DNA of 64,000 nt from assembly GCF_014489555.1 (NCBI RefSeq), contig NZ_CP060784.1, positions 3,994,501 to 4,058,500 of the forward strand, written 5' to 3'. Below the pieces are notes generated by a model. That model was given only the letters and a program-made list of their open reading frames with translations, was not told where the DNA came from and did not search any database. This DNA is from Hymenobacter qilianensis. Lineage in GTDB: Bacteria; Bacteroidota; Bacteroidia; Cytophagales; Hymenobacteraceae. Each line of letters opens with the position of its first letter. Position 1 is the stretch's first letter. Positions 1 to 7,417 of the stretch are shown in pieces. Made by a program: the position numbers and the translations under genes.

Positions 1-323
1 AAGGGTTTGATGATGCGGCATGGCGCAGCGACCCCTACGCCTGCCAAAATAAGCGAGCCGCGCAGCTGCCCGCTCTGAATCGCTACCGCGACCAGCTCTA
101 TGGCGCGCGCATCGCCAGCATTGACAACTTACTCGGCCGCCCCGATGAGGAAGAACTGAGCGCTCAGACGGAGAAAACTTACTTCTATTATGTGGAGCCC
201 GGTACGCAGTGCGAGCCAAGCCATCAGCGTTCCTCGGCCAATAAGCTTACCTTACGCTTCGGCCCCTTGGGAGTAGTAACAGAGGTTTTGTATGAACGTC
301 CCTTAGCAGTGCCGGCATCATAG
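1..323 (+). CDS. 3' end of a hypothetical protein, BamE/SmpA-like pattern
   Basis: Only the last 106 codons are in the window. The frame is open from base 3 to the TAG at 321-323. The visible protein has ARIASIDNLLGRPDEEEL, then an aromatic strand (TYFYYVEPG), a single Cys, and a hydrophobic strand LTLRFGPLGVVTEVLY. The order 'helix - LLGxPD - strand - strand' is seen in small BamE/SmpA-like envelope lipoproteins, but that assignment is an inference from the pattern and the N-terminus (where a lipobox would be) is missing. A strong hairpin follows 49 bases after the stop. Confidence 0.6.
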   Translation, partial: GFDDAAWRSDPYACQNKRAAQLPALNRYRDQLYGARIASIDNLLGRPDEEELSAQTEKTYFYYVEPGTQCEPSHQRSSANKLTLRFGPLGVVTEVLYERPLAVPAS

Positions 324-371
324 AATACCGTGAAAGGATATTTATGGCAGCAAGGCAATAAGCGGAAAACC

Positions 372-420
372 AACCACAAAAAAGCCCCCGGAGATGTTTC
401 CGGGGGGCTTTTTTGTGGTT
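372..420. terminator. Bidirectional rho-independent terminator
   Basis: AACCACAAAAAAGCCCCC(G) pairs with (C)GGGGGGCTTTTTTGTGGTT. It lies between convergent genes, so it can serve both. One arm has a C run of 5 and the other a G run of 6, although the rest of the arms match. Confidence 0.9.
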
Positions 421-454
421 GAAAATATCTTGTTCAATAAATAGTTAAAGCTGT

Positions 455-859
455 TTAGCCTAATCCGCCTTCGTTGGAATCGTTTTTATTGGGTTGATCG
501 GGCTGTTGGTTTTGCTCAGCGCGGAAGACACTTAACTGAGTGGGAGTTAGAATGCGGCTACACTCAGCTTCGTATTGCGCCTCCAGCTCAGCGGCTTTCT
601 GACGGCGCTGCTCAGCATCCGTGTATTCGTACTCAATCTCATCCAGACGGGCAAGCTTAATCTGATTGACGGAGCGTAACCGGATGTACTGATCTTCATT
701 CAGGCGAAGGTTGCTGCTCATACCACGCGTAAGATCATCGACGCGAGTTAAAGAAGGCATCAGGCTGCCCGGACGCTCTGCATAAACGTCACGCTTTTGG
801 GCGGTGGCAGTACCGCAAAAACAACCTAAAATAAGTGCGAGTAAAAGTATTGATTTCAT
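455..859 (-). CDS. Periplasmic Spy-like/LTxxL-type protein, paralogue A
   Basis: A 134-residue exported protein. The ATG at 859 gives a clean signal peptide (MKSILLLALILGCFCGTATA, cleaved before QKR). The mature part has the core LTRGMSSNLRLNEDQY, then a predicted long helix rich in Glu/Arg/Gln and a ILTPTQLSVF motif. The same core occurs in the proteins at 18090-18449 and 18771-19139 (LTRxx...RLDEGQY...LN...). This layout resembles Spy/CpxP-like periplasmic helical proteins; that functional link is inference. The C-terminus ends in a polar low-complexity tail (QQPDQPNKNDSNEGG). A Bacteroidota promoter lies 101 bases upstream. An upstream in-frame ATG at 877 is less likely because the signal peptide would be displaced. 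Confidence 0.75.
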   Translation of the reverse strand: MKSILLLALILGCFCGTATAQKRDVYAERPGSLMPSLTRVDDLTRGMSSNLRLNEDQYIRLRSVNQIKLARLDEIEYEYTDAEQRRQKAAELEAQYEAECSRILTPTQLSVFRAEQNQQPDQPNKNDSNEGGLG

Positions 860-959
860 AAAAAGTGAAGGAGTCATGAATGGTAAGCTTATCCTGAAAA
901 CTAACGCTGTAACGAGTGGATAATAAAAAGGTTTTGTTTATCCCCTCTTACTTATAGTA

Positions 960-991
960 CAAATATATATGCCATTAGTATAACAAACAAA
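960..991 (-). promoter_or_regulatory. Bacteroidota-type promoter of paralogue A
   Basis: On the minus strand TTTG (988-991) and TATATTTG (960-967) are separated by 20 bases, matching the TTTG / TAnnTTTG consensus of this phylum. The -7 box lies 101 bases from the ATG at 859, almost the same distance as in the two paralogues. Confidence 0.65.
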
Positions 992-1076
992 AGATTTGCA
1001 ATTTTTTGTTTGCTGAGTCCAAATGAGCTTACCAGAACCAGTTATTTATTCTTTACAACCAGCTACGGTCAGACAG

Positions 1077-1113
1077 AAAAAGCCCCCCAGAATAGTTCTG
1101 AGGGGCTTTTTTA
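1077..1113 (-). terminator. Terminator of the DUF4199 gene
   Basis: AAAAAGCCCCCCAGAA - TAG - TTCTGAGGGGCTTTTTT hairpin just downstream of the minus-strand gene ending at 1138, with a U-tract on that strand. Confidence 0.9.
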
Positions 1114-1137
1114 TGTGCCTTTTTGTATAGGCATCTA

Positions 1138-1605
1138 TTATTCAATTCCCTTCATGGGCTTATGATCAGGGCTTTTAAAGTACTGCATGGCGATGAGCGA
1201 GACAATCATGCCGCCCATTGCACCTTGCAATACAATGGCGAGGAAGGCAATGGTAACCGATAAGTCAAAGCCAAACAGATCTTGCGCCTGCGTCTGCTCC
1301 ATAAAATCGCGATTAATGGAGGAATAGATAATAAAGAACAAACCGAAAGCGACGGAGGCCACGAGCGCAGTTACGATGCCCGTACCAAAACCCTGTAAAT
1401 ACGGCAGCTTGTCGCCTTTCTCACGCTTGAGGCGCGCAATTGCCACGCAGGCACCTATGGCCAGAATACCGGCATTCAGGAAGCTGTATTCGATGCGAAC
1501 AAAGCCCAGCAGATTGGCGATCAGGAAGTAAGCCATCATCGCAACGCCCGTGATCAGGCCTACGCGAACTCCATTGTTTTCAGCGGTTAGTCGAAACGCA
1601 CCCAT
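1138..1605 (-). CDS. DUF4199 family membrane protein
   Basis: A 155-residue integral membrane protein with four hydrophobic segments: after GVRVGLITG (residues about 10-35), around IEYSFLNAGILAIGACVAI, around GFGTGIVTALVASVAFGLFF, and around LSVTIAFLAIVLQGAMGGMIV. The charged loop ARLKREKGDKLPYLQGFGTG between TM2 and TM3 is typical of DUF4199 proteins of Bacteroidota. I chose the ATG at 1603-1605 (MGAFRLTAENNG) because earlier in-frame codons give a non-conserved leader. Function is unknown. It is single-gene, followed by its own terminator. Confidence 0.8.
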   Translation of the reverse strand: MGAFRLTAENNGVRVGLITGVAMMAYFLIANLLGFVRIEYSFLNAGILAIGACVAIARLKREKGDKLPYLQGFGTGIVTALVASVAFGLFFIIYSSINRDFMEQTQAQDLFGFDLSVTIAFLAIVLQGAMGGMIVSLIAMQYFKSPDHKPMKGIE

Positions 1606-1842
1606 ACAGGTAAAGGGGAAAATGTGAAAAGGTGAATCAGTGATGTAGAGGAACTGCCAGGGCAACGATAACTGTTAGTCAGTCGCCTAAGATTAGCATT
1701 TCCATTTGCTTTTTATACTCTTTTACCCGGTGGGATGTTGTGCAAGCCATATATTTTTTTGGTTTCTGGCACCGCAAGGGGCTTTTTTTCGAGCCAAATT
1801 ATTGAGTATGAGCAGTCCGCTGTCTTCACCTGATTGTCTAAT

Positions 1843-1858
1843 TTACCTTATAAGGTAA
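1843..1858. promoter_or_regulatory. 16-bp perfect palindrome, possible operator
   Basis: TTACCTTATAAGGTAA is a perfect 16-bp palindrome located 32 bases upstream of the -7 box of the ABC-F gene, where a regulator could bind. The regulator is unknown. Confidence 0.35.
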
Positions 1859-1889
1859 TCCGGACAGCACGTGCGCGGGGCATTTTGCG

Positions 1890-1897
1890 TACTTTTG
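1890..1897 (+). promoter_or_regulatory. -7 box (TACTTTTG) for the ABC-F gene
   Basis: TACTTTTG fits TAnnTTTG and lies 67 bases before the chosen ATG at 1964. No convincing -33 TTTG is visible. Confidence 0.45.
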
Positions 1898-1963
1898 CGC
1901 GCCGAATTGTCCTTATTCCAAGGTTGGCACCAACGATTTTTCGTTTTCAGCATCTACACCTCT

Positions 1964-3586
1964 ATGATTAGTACCTCCAATGTAAGTCTGCGCTACGGTA
2001 AGCGCATATTGTTTGAAGATGTTACCATTAAGTTCATGCCCGGCAACGTGTATGGCCTCATTGGAGCGAATGGAGCCGGCAAATCCACGTTTCTAAAGAT
2101 ATTATCGGGCGAAATTGAGCCTAACACGGGCTCGGTGAACATGCCTGCCGGCGCCCGCCTCTCAGTGCTGCGCCAGGATCAGTTTGCTTACGACCAATAC
2201 CCCGTTCTCCAAACCGTTATCATGGGCCACACGCGCCTGTGGAAGGTAATGGAGGAGAAAGACGCACTCTATGCCAAGGCCGACTTCACAGACGCTGATG
2301 GCGAACGGGCTGCGCAGCTGGAAGGCGAATTTGCTGACCTAGAAGGCTGGAATGCTGAGTACGAAGCGGCTGAATTGCTGTCGGGCCTGGGTATTGGCGA
2401 AGACAAGCACTATACAATGATGGCCGACCTCGGCGGCTCCGACAAAGTGCGGGTGCTGCTGGCCCAAGCCTTATTCGGTAACCCCGATGTGCTGCTGCTT
2501 GACGAGCCTACCAACGGCCTGGATGCCGAAACGGTGCTGTGGCTGGAAAACTTCCTCGACTCGTTTCAGAATACAGTGATTGTGGTCAGCCACGACCGCC
2601 ACTTCCTCGATGCCGTGTGTAACTACATGGCCGATCTGGATTTCTCGAAACTCACGATGTTTCCCGGCAACTACTCCTTCTGGTACGAAAGCTCCCAGCT
2701 GGTGATGAAGCAGAAGCAGGATGCCAACAAGAAGACCGACGACAAGCGCAAAGAGCTCGAAGAGTTCGTGCGTCGCTTCTCGGCCAACGCCAGCAAAAGC
2801 AAGCAAGCTACGTCGCGCCAGAAGCTGCTGCAAAAGCTGACGCTGGAAGACATTAAGCCTAGCTCGCGTCGCTATCCGTATATCGCTTTCAAAGCGGATC
2901 GTGAGGCCGGCAACCAGTTGCTAACGGTAGAGAATCTGAGCAAAAAGGTGGACGGCCAAACGGTATTCCGCAACGTTACCTTCTCGCTGGATAAAAAGGA
3001 TAAAGTAGCCATCATCAGCCGCGACGACCGCGCGCCTTCCCTCCTATTTGATATCCTGTTCGAGCAGATCCGGCCGGACACGGGCAACTTCAAATGGGGC
3101 ACCACCATTACGCCATCCTACTTTCCGCGCGAAAACCACGAGTTCTTCGATACCGACCTGAACCTGGTGGATTGGCTGCGTCAGTACTCTACGGAGAAGG
3201 ATGAGAGCTTTATTCGCGGCTTTTTGGGCCGCATGCTGTTCTCGGGTGAAGAGTCGCTGAAGAAGTCGAACGTGCTAAGCGGGGGCGAAAAGGTGCGCTG
3301 CATGTTGTCCAAAATGATGTTGGAGAGCGGCAACGTACTCGTGCTCGACGACCCAACGAACCACCTCGATCTGGAAAGCATTACGGCGCTCAACAACAGC
3401 CTGCGTGATTATACCGGCTCGATGATGTTCGTATCCCACGACTTACAGTTTATTGAAACGATTGCCAATCGCATTATCGAGCTTACGCCCGACGGCATCA
3501 TCGACCGGCGTATGAGCTACGAAGAATACCTGGCCGACGAGACCATTAAGGCTCAACGCCAACGTATGTACCAACTTGTGTCTTAA
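1964..3586 (+). CDS. ABC-F family ATPase (YbiT-like) with degenerate second nucleotide-binding domain
   Basis: A 540-residue soluble protein of two ABC domains joined by a charged linker (about residues 245-310) and no membrane domain, as in the ribosome-associated ABC-F family. The first domain is complete: Walker A GANGAGKST (34-42), signature DLGGSDK, Walker B VLLLDEPTNGLD (about 176-187). The second keeps the signature LSGGEK (about 438) but its Walker A position reads AIISRDDRAPSLLF (about 349-362), lacking the GxxGxGK lysine, and its Walker B is VLVLDDPTNHLD, with Asp463 where the catalytic Glu is expected. Sequence around LGRMLFS and ELTPDGIIDRRMSYEEYL is closest to YbiT. The ATG at 1964 is chosen over an upstream GTG-type extension because family members start close to the first strand. 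Confidence 0.9.
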   Translation: MISTSNVSLRYGKRILFEDVTIKFMPGNVYGLIGANGAGKSTFLKILSGEIEPNTGSVNMPAGARLSVLRQDQFAYDQYPVLQTVIMGHTRLWKVMEEKDALYAKADFTDADGERAAQLEGEFADLEGWNAEYEAAELLSGLGIGEDKHYTMMADLGGSDKVRVLLAQALFGNPDVLLLDEPTNGLDAETVLWLENFLDSFQNTVIVVSHDRHFLDAVCNYMADLDFSKLTMFPGNYSFWYESSQLVMKQKQDANKKTDDKRKELEEFVRRFSANASKSKQATSRQKLLQKLTLEDIKPSSRRYPYIAFKADREAGNQLLTVENLSKKVDGQTVFRNVTFSLDKKDKVAIISRDDRAPSLLFDILFEQIRPDTGNFKWGTTITPSYFPRENHEFFDTDLNLVDWLRQYSTEKDESFIRGFLGRMLFSGEESLKKSNVLSGGEKVRCMLSKMMLESGNVLVLDDPTNHLDLESITALNNSLRDYTGSMMFVSHDLQFIETIANRIIELTPDGIIDRRMSYEEYLADETIKAQRQRMYQLVS

Positions 3587-3603
3587 GCTCGTTGTAGCTA
3601 TCT

Positions 3604-4422
3604 ATGAAACGCACCTTGCTCCCGTGGGCCCTGGCTGGGGCCGCCCTGTTTATGGCTCCGGCCGCTGCTTTGGCCCAAACTGACACTACGGCCCGGCCTG
3701 CTCCGGCCAAGCCGCAGTTGAATACGGCTCCTCCAGCCGCACCGGTACCTACTACGCCCACGCCTGCTCCACAGAAAGAGTACGAGGCGCGCCCCAGCGT
3801 ACCCGTACCGGCCCCGCCACCCGTAGATCAGCCCTTGCCTACTCAGACTCGCCCCAACCCGGACAGCCCATCGGGGTTGGAGTTTCCGGAAGGTAGCCGG
3901 GCTTCGGAGCAGCCGAAGCCACTACGTAAGTACTTTTTGTACGCCAACTTTGGCCTCGGCTACAATGGCAGCTCAGCTTACGGCAGCCAGTTCAGCGCCA
4001 GCATAGCGCCCGCTATTGGCTACCGTATCAATGAGCGATTTGCGGTGGGCCCGGGCATATCGTATGCTTTCAACAACTACTCTATTCCGGCTCAGTTTCG
4101 GGCTCCGGGCACGCCTTCAAGCTATCAAACCAATAATATTGGGTTGAAGGGCTTTGCTCAGTTCATCTTCTACAAAGACTTTTTTGTGCACGGTGAATAT
4201 GAAGTAACACGTGCGGAAGTGCTATTTCAGGACCAGAATACGGGCGTTATTTCGACCGGCAAAATAACCGTGAATACACCGCTGGCAGGCGTTGGCTACC
4301 GCAGCCGCTTCAGCGACCGGGCTGCCGCCGATATTGTAGTGCTCTACAACTTCAACGACGGCCTCGACGATATCTATGGTCAGCCTGTTATTCGTTTCAG
4401 CTTCCTGTTCGACCTGAAGTAA
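3604..4422 (+). CDS. Secreted Pro-rich outer-membrane beta-barrel protein
   Basis: A 272-residue protein starting 17 bases after the ABC-F stop. It has a signal peptide (MKRTLLPWALAGAALFMAPAA, cleaved after ALAQ), a proline/alanine-rich spacer to about residue 100 (TPTPAPQ, PVPAPPPVDQPLP), then a C-terminal region of alternating aromatic strands (YFLYANFGLGYNGSS, GYRINERFAVGPGISYAF, FIFYKDFFVHGEYE, GVGYRSRFSDRAAADIVVLY) ending in FSFLFDLK, as in small outer-membrane barrels of Bacteroidota. No more specific function can be read. The Pro-rich spacer may cross the periplasm or cell wall; this is inference. Confidence 0.75.
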   Translation: MKRTLLPWALAGAALFMAPAAALAQTDTTARPAPAKPQLNTAPPAAPVPTTPTPAPQKEYEARPSVPVPAPPPVDQPLPTQTRPNPDSPSGLEFPEGSRASEQPKPLRKYFLYANFGLGYNGSSAYGSQFSASIAPAIGYRINERFAVGPGISYAFNNYSIPAQFRAPGTPSSYQTNNIGLKGFAQFIFYKDFFVHGEYEVTRAEVLFQDQNTGVISTGKITVNTPLAGVGYRSRFSDRAAADIVVLYNFNDGLDDIYGQPVIRFSFLFDLK

Positions 4423-4428
4423 GCTAAA

Positions 4429-4492
4429 AAGCCCCCCAGCGGGGCTTGAACGCAAAAGAGCCGCTGTTCCATCTGGAACAGCGGCTCTTTTT
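4429..4492. terminator. Double hairpin, second one a bidirectional terminator
   Basis: AAGCCCC-CCAGC-GGGGCTT (4429-4447) has no U-tract. AAAAGAGCCGCTGTTCC / GGAACAGCGGCTCTTTT (4454-4492) is a strong stem flanked by A and T tracts, between convergent genes. Confidence 0.85.
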
Positions 4493-4548
4493 GTTTTTAG
4501 ATACTTATCAAGCTGAGCAGCACCTAACAGCTACTCACGTAGGGGCAT

Positions 4549-4710
4549 TTAAACTGTGCCGCCCCGAACCAAACGCAATACTACAGCGATGATGGCAATG
4601 ACTAGCAAAATGTGAATCAAGTTGCCTAAGCCAAAGCTATTGAAGCCCAGGAAGCCGAGCAGCCAAATAATAACGAGGATGACGGCAATGATGTACAGGA
4701 GATTTCCCAT
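4549..4710 (-). CDS. lmo0937-family small membrane protein
   Basis: A 53-residue protein translated from ATG 4710-4708 to TAA 4551-4549: it begins MGNLLYIIAVILVIIWLLGF and continues LGFNSFGLGNLIHILLVIAI, ending VLRLVRGGTV. Two transmembrane helices separated by a Gly/Asn turn and a short basic tail are the hallmark of the lmo0937/DUF5670 family, common as stand-alone small genes in Bacteroidota and Firmicutes. Function is unknown; expression is often linked to general stress in other organisms, which is not shown here. It has a terminator on its 3' side. Confidence 0.85.
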   Translation of the reverse strand: MGNLLYIIAVILVIIWLLGFLGFNSFGLGNLIHILLVIAIIAVVLRLVRGGTV

Positions 4711-5000
4711 GGTATTAGGGTTGAGGTGTAGGGTGAGGGAAAAACAAATTCATCGGAAGCTAGTTGATTGTGGTTAGGAAACCAATTAGCAAGCGATTTG
4801 CGGTTTTGTACGCGCCGCTTTTCAAAAAAGATATATCTCAATAGCGCAATTAATTTATTAGGACACTTAAATATCAACTAAAAGCGCCCTCACAGGCTGT
4901 AATGCGCATTTATTAGTTCGGTTTATTTTTTTCAGATTGTACTTAATTGACTTATTAGGTAGCGAATAGTATTCTCTAGGCTGACCATTAGCGCTTACAG
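4711..5000. other. Intergenic region without a gene
   Basis: About 290 AT-rich bases between the divergent lmo0937-type gene and the hydroxybutyryl-CoA dehydrogenase gene. I see no convincing open frame, hairpin or repeat here apart from AT-rich promoter-like sequence. Confidence 0.6.
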
Positions 5001-5031
5001 TTGGGGCTGGCTGCATTTCAGATTAGTTTTG
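5001..5031 (+). promoter_or_regulatory. Bacteroidota-type promoter of the hydroxybutyryl-CoA dehydrogenase gene
   Basis: TTG (5001-5003), a 20-base spacer and TAGTTTTG (5024-5031) fit the phylum consensus; the start codon is 53 bases further on. Confidence 0.65.
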
Positions 5032-5083
5032 CGCGTCGGCCTATTGGCTTGCACATCCATCTTCCCACCCACTTCTCTTTCGT

Positions 5084-5974
5084 ATGCTCCACGTCGCCGT
5101 TATTGGCTCGGGCACTATGGGCAATGGCATTGCCCACGTTTTTGCCCAGCACGGATTTCCCGTTACCCTTATTGATATTTCGCAGCCCGCTCTGGATAAA
5201 GCTTTAGGTACGATTGGCAAAAATCTGGACCGCCAGGTAGCCAAAGGCAGCCTCAGCGAAGACGATAAAACGGCCACTTTAAGCCGCATCACTACTCACA
5301 CCAGCATTGCTGAAGGTGTCACCAACGCCCAGCTTGTGGTGGAAGCGGCCACTGAAAACGTGGATTTGAAGCTGCAAATTTTCCGCGACCTCGACCTGTA
5401 CGCGCCCGAGGGAGCCATTCTGGCTTCGAACACCTCTTCCATTTCCATTACGCGCATTGCCGCCGTCACCAAGCGTGCCGAGCAGGTAATCGGGATGCAC
5501 TTTATGAATCCGGTGCCGGTAATGAAGCTCGTGGAAGTCATTCGCGGGTACGCCACCTCCGATGCCGTGACCCAGCAGGTGATGGACATTTCGCGCCAGC
5601 TCGGCAAAACACCCACGGAAGTCAATGATTACCCTGGCTTCGTGGCCAACCGCATTCTGATGCCCATGATCAATGAAGCTATCTATAGCCTGTTTGAGGG
5701 CGTGGCCGGTGTGGAGGAAATCGACACGGTAATGAAACTAGGTATGGCCCACCCCATGGGCCCTTTGCAGCTTGCCGACTTTATTGGCCTTGATGTGTGC
5801 CTTGCTATTCTGCGGGTACTGCACGATGGTCTGGGTAATCCTAAATACGCTCCGTGTCCGCTGCTGGTGAATATGGTAATGGCCGGCCGCCTGGGCGTAA
5901 AATCGGGCGAAGGCTTCTACACGCACACACCGGGCAGCAAGGACCTTGTGGTAGCTTCTCGGTTTCAGAAATAA
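5084..5974 (+). CDS. 3-hydroxybutyryl-CoA dehydrogenase
   Basis: A 296-residue cytosolic NAD(P)-dependent enzyme that interconverts 3-hydroxyacyl-CoA and acetoacetyl-CoA in fatty-acid or butyrate metabolism. The N-terminal Rossmann motif VIGSGTMGNGIAHVFAQ (residues 6-22) is followed by Asp31 for NAD. The catalytic pair region is GMHFMNPVPVMKLVEVI (His in MHFMNP) and NRILMPMINEAIY (Asn in VANRI). The C-terminal domain has LGMAHPMGPLQLADFIGLD and ends with KSGEGFYTH, all typical of the family. Length matches the single-domain HBDH class (about 285-300 residues). It stands alone with its own promoter and terminator. Confidence 0.93.
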   Translation: MLHVAVIGSGTMGNGIAHVFAQHGFPVTLIDISQPALDKALGTIGKNLDRQVAKGSLSEDDKTATLSRITTHTSIAEGVTNAQLVVEAATENVDLKLQIFRDLDLYAPEGAILASNTSSISITRIAAVTKRAEQVIGMHFMNPVPVMKLVEVIRGYATSDAVTQQVMDISRQLGKTPTEVNDYPGFVANRILMPMINEAIYSLFEGVAGVEEIDTVMKLGMAHPMGPLQLADFIGLDVCLAILRVLHDGLGNPKYAPCPLLVNMVMAGRLGVKSGEGFYTHTPGSKDLVVASRFQK

Positions 5975-5985
5975 GTTTTTGTTGT

Positions 5986-6019
5986 AAAAAAGCCCCCAGA
6001 AAGTGCCTGGGGGCTTTTT
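5986..6019 (+). terminator. Rho-independent terminator
   Basis: AAAAAAGCCCCCAG - loop - CTGGGGGCTTTTT, 11 bases after the dehydrogenase stop. Confidence 0.9.
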
Positions 6020-6028
6020 CTGCGCCTA

Positions 6029-6112
6029 AACTCAGCGGCTTCTGCGCTAACCTTCAGGGCCCTCTGCGGGCTAATTTCGTTGAACGACAGTTCCCGCAGA
6101 AGCCGCTGAGTT
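6029..6112. repeat. Inverted repeat with 18-bp perfect arms
   Basis: AACTCAGCGGCTTCTGCG (6029-6046) is repeated as its exact complement at 6095-6112, with a 48-base loop that contains a second, weaker pairing (AGGGCCCTCTGCGGGCT). It follows a complete terminator, so it is not needed for termination; a REP/MITE-like intergenic repeat is likely. Confidence 0.7.
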
Positions 6113-6250
6113 GTTCTTTAGAGGTGACAGGTAGGGTTTTAAACTTTTCGGGCCCGGATTCCCTTTTTAGCGTAGAACAAATCTGCTGATGGCAATTGGG
6201 CCTTCATTGCTAAATAACCGTCAGTACTTAACCTAGACCAACCCTTGATA

Positions 6251-6790
6251 ATGGAACAAGCAACATTTGGCGCCGGCTGCTTCTGGTGCGTAGAGGCCGT
6301 TTTTCAGAACCTGGAAGGCGTGGAGAAAGTCGTGTCGGGCTACACCGGCGGACGCATTGCCAACCCGACCTACAAAGAAGTTTGCAGCGGCCTGACGGGT
6401 CATAACGAGGTAACGCAAATCACCTTCGATCCGCAGAAGATAACGTTTGAAGAGCTGCTCGAAGTATTCTGGAAAACCCACGACCCGACGACCCTCAACC
6501 GCCAGGGCAACGACGTAGGCGACCAGTACCGCTCCGGCATTTATTACCACAACGAGGAGCAAAAGCGCTTGGCTGAGGAGTACAAACAGAAGCTCAACGA
6601 TGCCCACGCTTTCCCCAAGCCCATCGTGACGGAAATTCTGCCTTTAGGCACGTTTTATCGGGCCGAAGACTACCACCAGAACTACTTTAACCTGAACGGC
6701 AGCCAGCCTTACTGCCAGTTTGTAGTGAAGCCGAAAGTAGACAAGGTGAAAGCGGTATTTGGCGAAAAGCTCAAAAAAGCAACTGCTTAA
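6251..6790 (+). CDS. msrA: Peptide-methionine (S)-S-oxide reductase
   Basis: A 179-residue enzyme that reduces methionine-S-sulfoxide in proteins using thioredoxin. The catalytic motif GAGCFWCVEAVF (Cys10) is at the very N-terminus, followed by the family signatures GVEKVVSGYTGG, PTYKEVCSGLTGHNEVTQ, FWKTHDPTTLNRQGNDVGDQYRS and the C-terminal EDYHQNYF. No signal peptide, so cytoplasmic. I took the ATG at 6251 (MEQATF) rather than the ATG two codons upstream; both are possible. The length is normal for the short MsrA type, and no MsrB domain is fused. Confidence 0.95.
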   Translation: MEQATFGAGCFWCVEAVFQNLEGVEKVVSGYTGGRIANPTYKEVCSGLTGHNEVTQITFDPQKITFEELLEVFWKTHDPTTLNRQGNDVGDQYRSGIYYHNEEQKRLAEEYKQKLNDAHAFPKPIVTEILPLGTFYRAEDYHQNYFNLNGSQPYCQFVVKPKVDKVKAVFGEKLKKATA

Positions 6791-6813
6791 AGAGCGCGTT
6801 TTCAGCACTGAAC

Positions 6814-6849
6814 AAAAAAGCCCCCAGAACAGTTCTGGGGGGCTTTTTT
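6814..6849 (+). terminator. Rho-independent terminator
   Basis: AAAAAAGCCCCCAGAAC - AG - TTCTGGGGGGCTTTTTT after msrA. The arms differ only in run length (C run 5, G run 6). Confidence 0.9.
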
Positions 6850-6996
6850 AGGCCAACACGACAAAAAACTATTATTTTAAGCCTACCAACTGATAACCGG
6901 GCGCTGCACCACCAATTCCGGGGTTAGCCTTACATTCGGTTTCACTTGGCGGGCGTTGGTCTACCGCCTCTTTTTCACCTGATTTCTACTCCCAAT

Positions 6997-7407
6997 ATGG
7001 CCGCCAACGACTCAGCCCTCCTAGCCTTGCTGGCCCAAAAATGTCCGCGCTGTCATCGGGGCAACCTTTTTACGCACTCGGCTTTCAACCTGAGCAAGTT
7101 CACGGACATGCCCGCCAGCTGCCCGGTCTGCGGGCTGCAATACGAGCCCGAAACCGGTTTTTACTGGGGCGCCATGTACATCAGCTACGCCTTCTCAACG
7201 GGCATTGTGATTATGGTTGGGGTGCTGCTCTACAACTTTTTCGGCGACCCGGATACGTGGGTGTACATTGTGACGGTGTCTATTGCTGTGCTGCTGTTTA
7301 CGCCTGTGCTGCTGCGCTACTCCCGCGCCGTGATGCTGTACTTCTTCGGCGGCACCCACTACGACCCCGAGAGGGCTAAGCGCCCATTCCCTGCTTCAAA
7401 CGACTAA
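6997..7407 (+). CDS. DUF983 family protein
   Basis: A 136-residue protein with two N-terminal Cys pairs (KCPRCHRGNLF and CPVCGLQYEPETGFYWGAMY), which look like a zinc ribbon, followed by two transmembrane helices (SYAFSTGIVIMVGVLLYNFF and YIVTVSIAVLLFTPVLL). The sequence GFYWGAMYISYAFS is the DUF983 signature. Family members often sit near haem-copper oxidase genes, but here the neighbours are msrA and a P-type ATPase. The ATG at 6997 places the Cys motif at residue 16, as usual. It is tail-to-tail with the ATPase gene, the stops being 10 bases apart. Confidence 0.85.
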   Translation: MAANDSALLALLAQKCPRCHRGNLFTHSAFNLSKFTDMPASCPVCGLQYEPETGFYWGAMYISYAFSTGIVIMVGVLLYNFFGDPDTWVYIVTVSIAVLLFTPVLLRYSRAVMLYFFGGTHYDPERAKRPFPASND

Positions 7408-7417
7408 AGCCAGTTAC

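Noticed and set aside
5854..6189. 111-codon frame after the hydroxybutyryl-CoA dehydrogenase gene
   Set aside because: It overlaps the dehydrogenase in another frame and then runs through the terminator and the inverted repeat.
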